This document shows, one piece after another, positions 26,158 to 35,116 of a stretch of 64,000 nucleotides of DNA. The notes under the pieces were generated by a model that saw only the letters and a program-made list of their open reading frames with translations, did no database searches and had not been told where the DNA came from. The position numbers and the translations under genes were made by a program. The first letter of the stretch is position 1, and every line of letters begins with the position of its first letter. Source of the DNA: Paenibacillus sp. PL91 (GTDB taxonomy: Bacteria > Bacillota > Bacilli > Paenibacillales > Paenibacillaceae); contig NZ_JABBYG020000008.1 of assembly GCF_012935325.2 (NCBI RefSeq), positions 124,001 to 188,000 on the forward strand, given 5' to 3'.

Positions 26158-27018
26158 TTACTCATTCCTTTTGTAATGCGAGGGTGTCATGCCCGTTAGT
26201 TTTTTGAACATACGGTGAAAATGCGGAAGACTCTCGAAGCCGCACTGCTCGGCGATGCCAGCGATATTGGCATCGCTCTCCATAAGCAGCTCCTTGGCGC
26301 GAATAATCCGTTTGGTCGTGACGTATTCCGTAACGTTCATGCTCGTCAGCTTCTTGAAGACGCGCGAAAAGTGGGCAGGGGTAACGGAGGCGCGCTTCGC
26401 CAGCTGCGACAAGCCGAGGGAGCTGCCTGGATGCTCGTCGATATAGGTTAAAGTAGCGGTCATCCAGCCCGGTGCTGATGTGGATAGCGCTTGCCCTTCT
26501 TCTGCAGGGTTAAGGGTACGTCCGAGCAGCAGCAACAGTTGCTGCAGATGAAGCAGAACGGCCTGTCGATAGCCGGGCAGCTTGTCTGTCTCCTCGTCAT
26601 GTATGCGATCGATGAAACCGATAATTTGCTGCTTATCGGCAACAAGCGCTGCTGGCAGCTTATAGGCTTTGCGGCGCTTGGCCTGCTCGAAGCAGCGCAA
26701 ATAGGAGAAGGCATCGCCAAGCGGCGGGCTGTGAACGAGCGAAGCGTTAAAGAACAGAGCGGTTGACGTCTTCGGATCCTCTGGATCGGGAAAGGAGCGG
26801 TGGATGGTGTTGCCGGGAATGAGAAAGATATCGCCGGGGGCGGCGTCATAGAAGGTTTGGTCGATAAAAAAGGAGCCCCTTCCGCTATAAATGTAGACCA
26901 GCTCATACCAATCGTGGAAATGGTCGGGCAGCTCGTTTTGCGCGCTTTTGGTATCCCGATAGACGCATTCGAATGGAAAGGGGGTATTAGCATCGAACCT
27001 TTTGCGATACGGATTCAT
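26158..27018 (-). CDS. AraC-family regulator of the L-galactose-type operon
   Basis: A 286-residue AraC regulator. The cupin sensor contains LPDHFHDWYELVYIYSGRGSFF and GDIFLIPGNTIHRSFP; the C-terminal DNA-binding part has LSQLAKRASVTPAHFSRVF and IAGIAEQCGFESLPHFHRMF, ending LTGMTPSHYKRNE. The start is at the ATG beginning MNPYRKRF, seven bases after GAAGGAGG; upstream in-frame sequence lacks a ribosome site. It is divergent from the five-gene sugar-acid operon with about 150 bases between starts, and a 24-base inverted repeat lies between them. It is the likely activator of that operon. Its inducer (L-galactose, L-galactonate or a relative) is inference. Confidence 0.87.
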   Translation of the reverse strand: MNPYRKRFDANTPFPFECVYRDTKSAQNELPDHFHDWYELVYIYSGRGSFFIDQTFYDAAPGDIFLIPGNTIHRSFPDPEDPKTSTALFFNASLVHSPPLGDAFSYLRCFEQAKRRKAYKLPAALVADKQQIIGFIDRIHDEETDKLPGYRQAVLLHLQQLLLLLGRTLNPAEEGQALSTSAPGWMTATLTYIDEHPGSSLGLSQLAKRASVTPAHFSRVFKKLTSMNVTEYVTTKRIIRAKELLMESDANIAGIAEQCGFESLPHFHRMFKKLTGMTPSHYKRNE

Positions 27019-27089
27019 CGCTTCACCTCCTTCGGGTAGTTTGTCAGCCTGATTGTAGCAAATATCAAAAAAGAGTACAAATATGCGTG

Positions 27090-27127
27090 TATTGATTATT
27101 TCAGAGATCAATATTGTTTTTTATAAT
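27090..27127 (+). promoter_or_regulatory. Operon promoter with 7-base inverted repeat
   Basis: TATTGAT (27090-27096) and ATCAATA (27107-27113) form a perfect inverted repeat around TATTTCAGAG. It overlaps a promoter TTCAGA (27099-27104), 17 bases, TATAAT (27122-27127). This is a candidate control site for the divergent AraC protein. Confidence 0.5.
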
Positions 27128-27165
27128 AAAGAGGAACCTAATCGGCTAGAAAAGAGGCGGAAGCG

Positions 27166-27996
27166 ATGAGATTGGATGCACATCAGCATTATTGGAGCAT
27201 TGAGCGAGGGGATTACGGCTGGATTACACCGGAAATTCCGGTGCTGTACCGAGATTTTTTGCCGCAGCATTTAGAGCCTCATTTACATAAACATAAGCTG
27301 GACGGATCAATTGTCGTTCAGGCGGCCGCCACGCTTGCGGAAACCGATTATTTGCTCGCATTAAGCGAAGCTTCCGATACGATAGCAGGCGTAGTTGCTT
27401 GGCTGGATCTTGCAGATCCGGATTACCGCACTCATTATGAGCGCTTTGCGCAGCATCCGAAGTTTGTTGGCTTTCGCGTAATGATCCAAGAGATGCCTGA
27501 TGCGAACGCGATCCTTGCGCCAAGCTTTGTGGAAGCGCTCACTTTTTTTGCGGAAAAGGGTGTGCCCGTAGATTTGCTTGTCGTATCGCATCAGCTGGAG
27601 CCATTGATCATGCTGCTGGATAGGGTGCCCGGCCTGCATGCGGTCATTGACCATATCGCGAAGCCGGGTATTAAGGACGGGTTGCTTGAGCCTTGGAAAA
27701 GCCAAATGAGCCAAATTGCCGCCCATCCCCATATTTACTGCAAGCTCTCGGGCATGGTGACCGAGGGTGATCACGATAGCTGGAAGCCTGCTGATTTTAC
27801 TCCGTATATCCAGCATGTGCTGGAGGTGTTCGGAGAGGGCCGCGTCATGTTCGGCAGCGATTGGCCGGTCAGCCTGCTGGCAGCAAGCTACGATGATGTT
27901 GTGGCTGTGCTTGAGCAGGCGCTGCCGGAGGCTTGGACGGAACCTATGCGAGAGCGGCTGTTCGGACTAAATGCAAAGGAGTTTTATCGCCTATGA
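27166..27996 (+). CDS. Amidohydrolase-superfamily sugar lactonase (COG3618)
   Basis: A 276-residue TIM-barrel hydrolase of the COG3618 group, whose members open L-fucono-, L-rhamnono- and L-galactono-lactones. It begins MRLDAHQHYWSIERGDYGW (metal/substrate HxH motif DAHQHYW), keeps AVIDHIAKPGI near 160, CKLSGMVTE near 195 and VMFGSDWPVS near 226 with the catalytic Asp. Here it is the first gene of an operon with an L-galactose dehydrogenase-like reductase, an LgoD-like dehydrogenase, tagaturonate reductase and altronate dehydratase, so L-galactono-lactone is the best substrate guess. Its stop overlaps the next start (ATGA). Confidence 0.85.
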   Translation: MRLDAHQHYWSIERGDYGWITPEIPVLYRDFLPQHLEPHLHKHKLDGSIVVQAAATLAETDYLLALSEASDTIAGVVAWLDLADPDYRTHYERFAQHPKFVGFRVMIQEMPDANAILAPSFVEALTFFAEKGVPVDLLVVSHQLEPLIMLLDRVPGLHAVIDHIAKPGIKDGLLEPWKSQMSQIAAHPHIYCKLSGMVTEGDHDSWKPADFTPYIQHVLEVFGEGRVMFGSDWPVSLLAASYDDVVAVLEQALPEAWTEPMRERLFGLNAKEFYRL

Positions 27997-29489
27997 CAAC
28001 GTTAAACCATAGCAAGTTAAATGAGGAGCAGACGCGATTATACGAGGCAGCGAAGCAAGCGAAGGTGACGGTGCTGCAGATTGGCGAAGGCAACTTTTTG
28101 CGCGGCTTCTTTGACTGGATGCTGCATGAATGCCGGAAGAAAGGCTTGTATGAGGGAAGTATCGCGGTCACGCAGCCGCGTCCAGGCGGCAAGCCGAAGA
28201 TCGACGCGCTTGCCGGGCAGGATGGATTATATACGCTGGTCATTCGCGGCTTGGAAAATGGGGAGCGAGTGGAGCGGACGGAAGTGATTTCGGTGTTCGG
28301 CGCCGTATTTGACCCTTATTCGGACTGGGAGGCTTATCTCGCTTTAGCTGAAAATGCTGACCTGCAGGTCGTCGTATCCAATACAACGGAAGCGGGACTT
28401 GCCTACCGGCCTGAGGAGCTGACAGAAGGACAGCCGATTCAGTCGTTTCCCGGCAAGCTGACGCAGCTGCTTTATCGCAGATTTAATCATTTTAACGGAG
28501 ATCCCGAGCGCGGCTTGGTGTGCTTGCCCTGCGAGCTGCTGGAGCGCAACGGGAATGAGCTTCGCAGCTGTGTACTCCGCTATAGCGACGATTGGGGCTA
28601 TTCCGAGGCATTCAAGGAATGGGTCATCACGCATAATCGGTTTTTGAATTCGCTTGTGGATCGAATCGTTACGGGCTATCCGGATGAAGCGCAGGCGGAG
28701 AGCTGGTTCAGTGAATGGGGTTATTCCGATTCGATGCTGAGCACGGCGGAGCCTTACCATCTGTGGGCGATTGAGGCGGAGCCGGAGCTTGAGAAGCTGC
28801 TGCCGCTGCGGGAGGCAGGCCTCAATGTGCACTGGGTTGCAGATTTGAAGCCGTTCCAGCTAAGAAAGGTTAGGATCTTAAATGGAGCGCATACGCTCAT
28901 GACGCCGCTCGGGCTGCTGCATGACGTGGAGCAGGTGCGCGAGGCGATGGAGCATGCGGTGCTGGGACCGCTTGTGAGGACGACGGTAGAGACGGAAATT
29001 ATTCCTTCGATTTCGGTTGATGAGTCAGAGCTTCGTGTTTACGCGGAGGATGTATACGAGCGTTTCTTGAATCCATTCATTCGTCACCGGCTTGCTGATA
29101 TTGCGATGAATAGCTTAAGCAAATTCAAGGTGCGGCTGCTGCCTTCCCTGCTTCATTATGCGGAAGACGGCAAGGCTGTACCTAGCGGGCTTGCGCAAGG
29201 CTTCGCCGGCTTGCTGCGTTATTACAAGGTAAAGCGGACAGAGGCAGGCTTCGAAGGGAAGACGTTAAGCGGCGCTTCCTATACGGTACGGGATGATGCT
29301 GGCATGCTGGAGGCGATTGCGGCGATATGGTCGGAAGCGGAGGAGCAGCGTTGGCCTCTTGAGGAGACAACACGCAAGCTGCTAAGTGTTGCTGGCATTT
29401 GGGGACGTGACCTTGCAGCCGAATGGCCGGCGTTAGCTGCTGCTGTTCGTGCAAATATAGCGGAAATGGAGGGATATGCGAGTGAATAG
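27993..29489 (+). CDS. uxaB: Tagaturonate reductase (altronate oxidoreductase)
   Basis: A 498-residue mannitol-dehydrogenase-family enzyme that reduces D-tagaturonate to D-altronate with NADH. Motifs include VLQIGEGNFLRGFFDWML (NAD fold), VVSNTTEAGLAY, VCLPCELLERNGNELR and VRILNGAHTLMTPLGLL with the active-site Lys just before it. Length fits UxaB. The ATG overlaps the previous stop and is preceded by AAAGGAG; the longer in-frame start at 27933 lies inside the lactonase gene and is rejected. It is followed, again overlapping, by the altronate dehydratase. Confidence 0.9.
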   Translation: MTTLNHSKLNEEQTRLYEAAKQAKVTVLQIGEGNFLRGFFDWMLHECRKKGLYEGSIAVTQPRPGGKPKIDALAGQDGLYTLVIRGLENGERVERTEVISVFGAVFDPYSDWEAYLALAENADLQVVVSNTTEAGLAYRPEELTEGQPIQSFPGKLTQLLYRRFNHFNGDPERGLVCLPCELLERNGNELRSCVLRYSDDWGYSEAFKEWVITHNRFLNSLVDRIVTGYPDEAQAESWFSEWGYSDSMLSTAEPYHLWAIEAEPELEKLLPLREAGLNVHWVADLKPFQLRKVRILNGAHTLMTPLGLLHDVEQVREAMEHAVLGPLVRTTVETEIIPSISVDESELRVYAEDVYERFLNPFIRHRLADIAMNSLSKFKVRLLPSLLHYAEDGKAVPSGLAQGFAGLLRYYKVKRTEAGFEGKTLSGASYTVRDDAGMLEAIAAIWSEAEEQRWPLEETTRKLLSVAGIWGRDLAAEWPALAAAVRANIAEMEGYASE

Positions 29490-30981
29490 CTGGGTCAGAT
29501 TGCATGAGGAGGATCATGTCGTGATTGCGCTGCAGCCTTTTGCCAAAGGGGATCAGCTGACGCTGGAAGCAGGGAATACGGTTACGCTGCAAGACGAGGT
29601 GCCGAAAGGGCATAAAGTGCTCACGCGTGCTGTCAGGAAAGGCGGTCATGTGCTCAAGTTTGGCTATTCCATCGGGGTAGCGAAGGAAGATATCGAGCCG
29701 GGCAGCTGGGTGCATACGCATAATATGGGTACTGGCTTGAAGGGCTTTCTGGACTATTCCTACGAGCCTGCGAAGCTGGAGCATAGCAAGGCATCGTCGA
29801 TTGATGCGAGCCGCACCTTCCAAGGCTTCATCCGCGAAAATAGCGACATCGGCATCCGCAACGAAATTTGGATCATCAACACGGTGGGCTGCATTAACAA
29901 AACGTGCGAGATTGTAGCTCGAAAAGCGCATGCGCTCTATGAGGGACGTGTGGACGGCGTGTATCACTTTGCGCATCCGTTCGGCTGCTCGCAGCTTGGC
30001 GATGATCTTGTGCATACGCAGAAGCTGCTCGCCTCGCTCGTGAACCATCCGAATGCGGCTGGCGTGCTCGTCATCGGCCTCGGCTGCGAGAATAATCAGA
30101 TCGAGGCGTTCAAGAGGGCGATCGGCGAGCATAGCCCTGAGCGGGTGAAGTTTCTGAAGTCGCAGGAGGCGGAGGATGAAATCGAAGATGCGCTTGCGCT
30201 CGTTGAAGAGCTGGTCCGTTACGCCGAACGGTTTAAGCGAGAGCCGGTTCCGGTATCGAAGCTGAAGCTTGGACTAAAATGCGGAGGCTCGGACGGCTTG
30301 TCCGGCATAACGGCCAATCCGCTCGTAGGCGCGGTGTCCGATCGTTTGATCGAGGCGGGCGGAACGGCGATTTTGACCGAGGTGCCGGAAATGTTCGGCG
30401 CGGAGACGATTCTGATGAACCGTGCCGCGGACGAGCAGGTTTTTGGCAAAATCGTTCATTTGATTAATGATTTCAAGCAATATTTTATAAAGCATGACCA
30501 AGAGATTTACGAGAACCCGTCACCTGGCAACAAGGCTGGGGGCATTAGCACGCTGGAGGAGAAATCGCTCGGCTGCACGCAAAAGGGCGGCCATGCGATC
30601 GTGCAGGACGTTGTGCCTTACGGGGAGCGCATTACGAGCAGCGGGCTTAATCTGCTGGAGGCGCCGGGCAATGATCTCGTATCGGTAACAGCGCTGTCCG
30701 CGGGAGGCGCGCATATCGTGCTGTTCACGACGGGCAGAGGAACGCCGTTTGGCGGGCCGGTGCCGACGGTGAAGATTGCGACGAACAGCGAGCTCGCCGG
30801 GCGCAAGAAGAACTGGATCGATTTTAACGCAGGCCAGCTTCTGGAGGACAAAAGCATGGAGACGCTGACGGATGAGCTGTGGGAGCAGCTGATCAGCCTA
30901 GCTTCAGGCGAGACGCAGTCCCATAATGAACGCAATGGCTTTAAGGAAATTGCGATTTTTAAGGACGGCGTTATTTTGTAG
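29482..30981 (+). CDS. uxaA: Altronate dehydratase
   Basis: UxaA dehydrates D-altronate to 2-keto-3-deoxy-D-gluconate. The 499-residue protein has the N-terminal SAF domain (about 1-95), which includes GHKVLTRAVRKGGHVLKFG, and a large catalytic domain with GFIRENSDIGIRNEIWIINTVGC, FAHPFGCSQLGDD, GLGCENNQIEAFK, LKCGGSDGLSGITANP and TTGRGTPFGGPVPTVKIATN. I favour the GTG start, eight bases after GGAGGG; an ATG six bases earlier sits only two bases from that site. The start overlaps the end of uxaB. The product enters the KDG pathway, whose kinase and aldolase are not in this window. Confidence 0.92.
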   Translation: MNSWVRLHEEDHVVIALQPFAKGDQLTLEAGNTVTLQDEVPKGHKVLTRAVRKGGHVLKFGYSIGVAKEDIEPGSWVHTHNMGTGLKGFLDYSYEPAKLEHSKASSIDASRTFQGFIRENSDIGIRNEIWIINTVGCINKTCEIVARKAHALYEGRVDGVYHFAHPFGCSQLGDDLVHTQKLLASLVNHPNAAGVLVIGLGCENNQIEAFKRAIGEHSPERVKFLKSQEAEDEIEDALALVEELVRYAERFKREPVPVSKLKLGLKCGGSDGLSGITANPLVGAVSDRLIEAGGTAILTEVPEMFGAETILMNRAADEQVFGKIVHLINDFKQYFIKHDQEIYENPSPGNKAGGISTLEEKSLGCTQKGGHAIVQDVVPYGERITSSGLNLLEAPGNDLVSVTALSAGGAHIVLFTTGRGTPFGGPVPTVKIATNSELAGRKKNWIDFNAGQLLEDKSMETLTDELWEQLISLASGETQSHNERNGFKEIAIFKDGVIL

Positions 30982-31044
30982 GGCGGTAAGCGGCAAGCTT
31001 TTGCATAAGGCAGTTATGGCTTCTCATAAGGAGTGTTGAGAGAG

Positions 31045-31989
31045 ATGAAATATCGCAAGCTTGGCAAGACGGGCTTGGAGGTGTCGGCGCTCAGCTTTGG
31101 GGCATCGTCGCTTGGGTCTGTGTTTAGGGAAACCGATGATGCGGAAAGCGTGCGGACGGTGCATACGGCGGTGGATATGGGCATCAATCTGATTGACGTG
31201 TCGCCGTATTATGGCTTGACGAAGGCGGAGACGGTGCTGGGCAAGGCGATAGCGGAGCTTGCGCGGGATCGGTTTATTTTGTCGACGAAGGCGGGCCGCT
31301 ATGGCGCGGATCAGTTCGACTTTTCGGAGAAGCGCATCATCAGCAGCGTGGAGGAGAGCTTGCAGAGGCTGCAGACGGACTACATCGATATATTGTTTCT
31401 GCATGATATCGAGTTTGTTTCCTTCGAGCAGGTTGCGGAGGGGGCGTTCCTTGCGCTCGATAAGCTAAAGCGGCAGGGAAAAATTCGGTTCTCCGGTGTA
31501 TCCGGGCTGCCGCTATCGGTATTCGAAAAAACGCTGGCTTGCACGGAGCTGGATGCCGTGCTTTCTTATTGCCACTACTCGCTTAATGACACGTCCTTGC
31601 TGGAGATTCTGCCTCTACTTGAGCAGAAGCAGGTGGGTCTTGTCAGCGCATCTCCGTTATCGATGGGCCTGCTAGCAGGCCGCCCGCTCGCAGCCTGGCA
31701 TCCCGCGGGTGCCGATATTCGGGCACTCTGCCAAAAAGCTGCCGAGCACTGCACGGACAAAGGAGAGGACATCGCCAAGCTGGCGGTGCAATTCGCGACG
31801 GCAAACGAGCGGATTCCGACGACGCTGGTGAGTACCGCGAATCCGGACAACATACGTAAAAATATCGAATGGACGGACGAGCCGCTTGACGAGGAGCTGC
31901 TGGCAGAGGTGCTGGCGATTCTTGAGCCTATCCATAATCGGAGCTGGGCAAGCGGAAGAGTGGAATACAACTCGAATGTCATTATATAG
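31045..31989 (+). CDS. Aldo-keto reductase, L-galactose dehydrogenase-like
   Basis: A 314-residue aldo-keto reductase. Beyond the general AKR motifs (DVSPYYG with the catalytic Tyr, the ESLQRLQTDYIDILFLHDIE block) it carries stretches very like plant L-galactose dehydrogenase: FSGVSGLPLSVFEKTL, VLSYCHYSLNDTSLLEILP, GLVSASPLSMGLLAG and EPIHNRSWASG. It would therefore oxidise L-galactose (or a similar aldose such as L-fucose) to the lactone. The ATG follows AAGGAG. It is the fourth gene of the operon, between altronate dehydratase and the LgoD-like enzyme, which makes the L-galactose assignment coherent. Substrate specificity is inferred. Confidence 0.85.
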   Translation: MKYRKLGKTGLEVSALSFGASSLGSVFRETDDAESVRTVHTAVDMGINLIDVSPYYGLTKAETVLGKAIAELARDRFILSTKAGRYGADQFDFSEKRIISSVEESLQRLQTDYIDILFLHDIEFVSFEQVAEGAFLALDKLKRQGKIRFSGVSGLPLSVFEKTLACTELDAVLSYCHYSLNDTSLLEILPLLEQKQVGLVSASPLSMGLLAGRPLAAWHPAGADIRALCQKAAEHCTDKGEDIAKLAVQFATANERIPTTLVSTANPDNIRKNIEWTDEPLDEELLAEVLAILEPIHNRSWASGRVEYNSNVII

Positions 31990-32004
31990 AAGGAGAGCTG
32001 CAGG

Positions 32005-33021
32005 GTGAGAGCAATCGTATGTGAGCAAGTCGATCAGCTTAGGCTGGTGGAGCAGGAGGAGCCAGTCTTGCAGCCGGGGACGGCCATTGTTCGGATTCGC
32101 AGAATCGGCATATGCGGAACCGACCTTCATGCCTATAAGGGAAATCAGCCTTTCTTCACATATCCGCGCGTGCTTGGCCATGAGCTGGCAGGGACCGTCG
32201 AGCAGATCGATAGCTCCCTGCAAGGCTCTATCAAAGTAGGCGATCAGGTAAGCATTATTCCTTACATGCACTGCGGATCATGCATCGCCTGCCGTAATGG
32301 GAAAACGAACTGCTGCACCGATATGCAGGTGCTTGGCGTTCATATCGACGGCGGAATGCGCGAGCTTATTGCCGTTCCCGTTACACATCTGCTCGTTGCG
32401 AATGAGCTGACGCTTGATCAAGCAGCGGTGCTGGAGCCGCTTAGCATCGGAGCGCATGCGGTCCGCCGCGCTGAGCTTCGCGCAGGAGAAACGGTTCTTG
32501 TCATCGGCTCAGGGCCGATCGGGCTTGGCGTCATGGCTTTCGCCAAGCACCGCGGTGCGAGGGTGATCGCCATGGACATTCAGGAGGAGCGGCTCGCGTT
32601 CTGCAAGCAATGGGCGAGAGTTGATGAGACGGTTCATGCGCTGCAGGGCGCCAAGGAGCGGCTGGCTGAATTGACGAATGGCGAGTATCCGACGGTCGTA
32701 TTTGACGCTACCGGCAACGCGCGGTCGATGACCGATGCGTTTGGCCTCGTCGCCCATGGCGGCAAGCTTGTATATGTAGGCCTCGTCAAAGCGGAGCTTT
32801 CCTTCAGCGATCCGGAGTTCCACAAGCGGGAAATGACGTTAATGGGCAGCCGCAACGCGACGATCGAGGATTTTGCCGCCGTCCTTACGGCTGTGAAAAG
32901 CGGCAGCATTGACGTGGACCGCTTCATGACGCACCGTGTGCCTTTTGCGGAGATGATCGATCATTTCGATAGCTGGCTGAAGCCGGAGACGAAGGTTATT
33001 AAAGCGATGGTGGAATTATAA
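32005..33021 (+). CDS. lgoD: Zinc alcohol dehydrogenase, L-galactonate 5-dehydrogenase type
   Basis: A 338-residue medium-chain dehydrogenase of the LgoD (YjjN) group, oxidising L-galactonate at C5 to D-tagaturonate. Shared features include GICGTDLHAYKGNQPFF and YPRVLGHELAG (catalytic zinc), the four-Cys structural zinc loop CGSCIACRNGKTNCC, the Rossmann motif VIGSGPIGLGVMA and the C-terminal DPEFHKREMTLMGSRNAT. GTG start with AAGGAG nine bases upstream. As last gene of the operon it connects the lactonase product to UxaB and UxaA. Specificity is inferred from similarity I recognise and from context. Confidence 0.85.
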   Translation: MRAIVCEQVDQLRLVEQEEPVLQPGTAIVRIRRIGICGTDLHAYKGNQPFFTYPRVLGHELAGTVEQIDSSLQGSIKVGDQVSIIPYMHCGSCIACRNGKTNCCTDMQVLGVHIDGGMRELIAVPVTHLLVANELTLDQAAVLEPLSIGAHAVRRAELRAGETVLVIGSGPIGLGVMAFAKHRGARVIAMDIQEERLAFCKQWARVDETVHALQGAKERLAELTNGEYPTVVFDATGNARSMTDAFGLVAHGGKLVYVGLVKAELSFSDPEFHKREMTLMGSRNATIEDFAAVLTAVKSGSIDVDRFMTHRVPFAEMIDHFDSWLKPETKVIKAMVEL

Positions 33022-33040
33022 CCAAGTCATCCAGACTATG

Positions 33041-33090
33041 ATAGAAAGTCCGACTGAAAGGCGTTTCAGCCTGCAGTCGGGCTTTCTATG
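33041..33090 (+). terminator. Hairpin terminator after the sugar-acid operon
   Basis: ATAGAAAG.CCGACTG and CAGTCGG.CTTTCTAT arms with an inner AGGC/GCCT. The 3' flank is only moderately T-rich. Confidence 0.6.
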
Positions 33091-33155
33091 CGTTTATTGC
33101 CTATCCGACCCCATGCAGCAAACACGGTAGAGAACTTTTATACGCAATTAATACG

Positions 33156-33184
33156 TTGACAAAAGAAGTGGCCAAAATTATGAT
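33156..33184 (+). promoter_or_regulatory. SigA promoter for the ABC exporter pair
   Basis: Perfect TTGACA (33156-33161), 17-base spacer, TATGAT (33179-33184). It lies 70 bases before the TTG start of the first ABC gene. Confidence 0.75.
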
Positions 33185-33253
33185 AGGAAGCTAACTGCCA
33201 AAAATTAGGATGTAAAAAGGGGCTTCAGAATAACAATCAAGGGGGGATAAAGG

Positions 33254-35116
33254 TTGGAAAAAACAGATAATCAAGCGGAAGCGGACAGGATAACGAAGCA
33301 GGAGGGCAAACGTGCACAGAAGCAAGCGGACAAAATAAAGCAGAAGGCCGAGCTGGATGAATCGAAGCGTTCCTATGTATGGGCGCTCAAGTTTCTTCTT
33401 CCTTACAAGAAACAAATCGCGGCGCTTGCGGCCTGCGGAACGATGGCGGTTATGGGAGAGACGCTTACGCCCAAGATGATCCAATATGTCATCGATCATG
33501 TCGTGGTCAACAAGGACACCTCGCTGTTTTTCGGTATTTTAGCAGCGCTTACCGTCATCAATTTGCTTATGCTCATCGCCAAAAACTATCGCAATCTGCT
33601 GCAGCGGACGATAGGAGAGCTCGCCTCGCGCGATATGCAGACTGCGATCTTCAAGCATTTGCGCAAGCTGGGCTTCGCCCACTACGAGCAACATCCTGCG
33701 GGAGAGACGCTGTCGATGTTCAACTCGGAGGTTGCATCCGTCCAGAAAATATACCGCAACGTCCTGCCAAGCGTCATCGAAAACCTGCTTTTCATTGTGG
33801 TTGCGATCGCAATGCTGCTTAGCATTAGCGGCTGGTTATGTCTGATCATGCTGCCGACGTTCGGGATGTATTATTTATTTGGGCCTTACTTCGAGCGCAA
33901 AGCGGCGCTTTATGGGCGACAATCCGGCCAAGAGCGGATCGCTTACAACCAATCGGTATACGAGAGCATTTCCGGCCTGCGTGAATTCCGCGCCTTCGGC
34001 TCGCAGCCATGGTATCACGAGCGGACGCTGGGCAAGCATAAAAACTGGTCGCAGGTGTATTTGCTTAGCGCAACCTACAGCTTCGGGCGGGGAAGCTTTC
34101 GGCGGTTTACGTTTTATTTGGGCGCGATTGCCCTCTTTATTACCGGCTATTATTCCTTGCAAAATCATTGGATCTCATTAGGCGGCTTTATCGCCTTCAC
34201 CCTCTTGTATATGACTACGATGTTCCGCCTCACCTTGCTCGTCACGCAGCTTACGGAGCAGAAGCTGATCATCCATCAGACGATTCCGCTCTTTAGGTTC
34301 ATGCACAAGCCGATCGAAATCGATGATCCGACCGATCCGATTGCTCTTGACGAGGTGCGCGGCGGACTTGAATTTGAGGACGTGTACTTTCAATATCCCG
34401 AGCAGCCTCCGGTCATTAACGGCTTTACGCTGAAGATAAAGCCAGGCGAGAAGGTCGCCTTCGTAGGCGCAAGCGGCAACGGCAAAACGACCATGTTCAA
34501 AATGATCGGACGTTTTTATGATCCTACCTCTGGGATGATCAAGCTCGACGGCGTACCGATTCATCAAATGACGCTGGAGAATTTGCGGGAATCGATCGGT
34601 TATGTGTTCCAAGAGACCTATTTGTTCGGCTCCTCAGTGAAGGAAAATATCCGCTTCGGCAAGCCGGAAGCGAGCGATGAAGAGGTAGTCGCTGCCGCGA
34701 AAGCGGCTTACGCGCATGATTTCATCATGCAGCTGCCGGATGGCTACGAAACGCTCGTCGGCGAGCGGGGGATGAAGCTGTCCGGCGGGCAAAAGCAGCG
34801 CATCTCAATAGCGCGCATGTTCGTGAAGCAGCCAGCTGTTATTCTGCTCGATGAGGCAACCTCCTCGCTCGACAATGTAAGCGAATACGAGGTGCAGCGG
34901 GCGCTGGATGAGGTGCTTGTGCACCGGACGACGATTGCGATTGCGCATCGGCTGTCGACGGTGAAGCATTTTGACAAAATTGTCGTGATCCATGAGGGCC
35001 GTGTTGCGGAGGCTGGAAGCTATGAGGAACTGATTGCCCGCAAAGGGCTGCTGTATGAGCTGGAAATCGGTCAATCGGAAGCAGCGGAGGGAAGAGTAGC
35101 ACATGAAGTATCTTAA
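33254..35116 (+). CDS. ABC exporter half-transporter, subunit 1
   Basis: A 620-residue half transporter: six TM helices (about 45-330) fused to a nucleotide-binding domain. Walker A is VGASGNGKTT (about 403), Q-loop YVFQETYLFG, signature LSGGQKQRISIAR, Walker B VILLDEATSSLD with the catalytic Glu, and H-loop AIAHRLSTV. The first 37 residues are an unusual highly charged Lys/Gln/Glu stretch, probably helical. The start is TTG after a GGGGGGA site. It overlaps the second half-transporter gene by 14 bases, so the two probably form a heterodimer for lipid, drug or peptide export. Substrate unknown. Confidence 0.9.
   Translation: MEKTDNQAEADRITKQEGKRAQKQADKIKQKAELDESKRSYVWALKFLLPYKKQIAALAACGTMAVMGETLTPKMIQYVIDHVVVNKDTSLFFGILAALTVINLLMLIAKNYRNLLQRTIGELASRDMQTAIFKHLRKLGFAHYEQHPAGETLSMFNSEVASVQKIYRNVLPSVIENLLFIVVAIAMLLSISGWLCLIMLPTFGMYYLFGPYFERKAALYGRQSGQERIAYNQSVYESISGLREFRAFGSQPWYHERTLGKHKNWSQVYLLSATYSFGRGSFRRFTFYLGAIALFITGYYSLQNHWISLGGFIAFTLLYMTTMFRLTLLVTQLTEQKLIIHQTIPLFRFMHKPIEIDDPTDPIALDEVRGGLEFEDVYFQYPEQPPVINGFTLKIKPGEKVAFVGASGNGKTTMFKMIGRFYDPTSGMIKLDGVPIHQMTLENLRESIGYVFQETYLFGSSVKENIRFGKPEASDEEVVAAAKAAYAHDFIMQLPDGYETLVGERGMKLSGGQKQRISIARMFVKQPAVILLDEATSSLDNVSEYEVQRALDEVLVHRTTIAIAHRLSTVKHFDKIVVIHEGRVAEAGSYEELIARKGLLYELEIGQSEAAEGRVAHEVS

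Noticed and set aside
29182..30132. 316-codon minus-strand open frame opposite uxaB-uxaA
   Set aside because: It crosses two well-supported overlapping genes, has no ribosome site and no recognisable domain.
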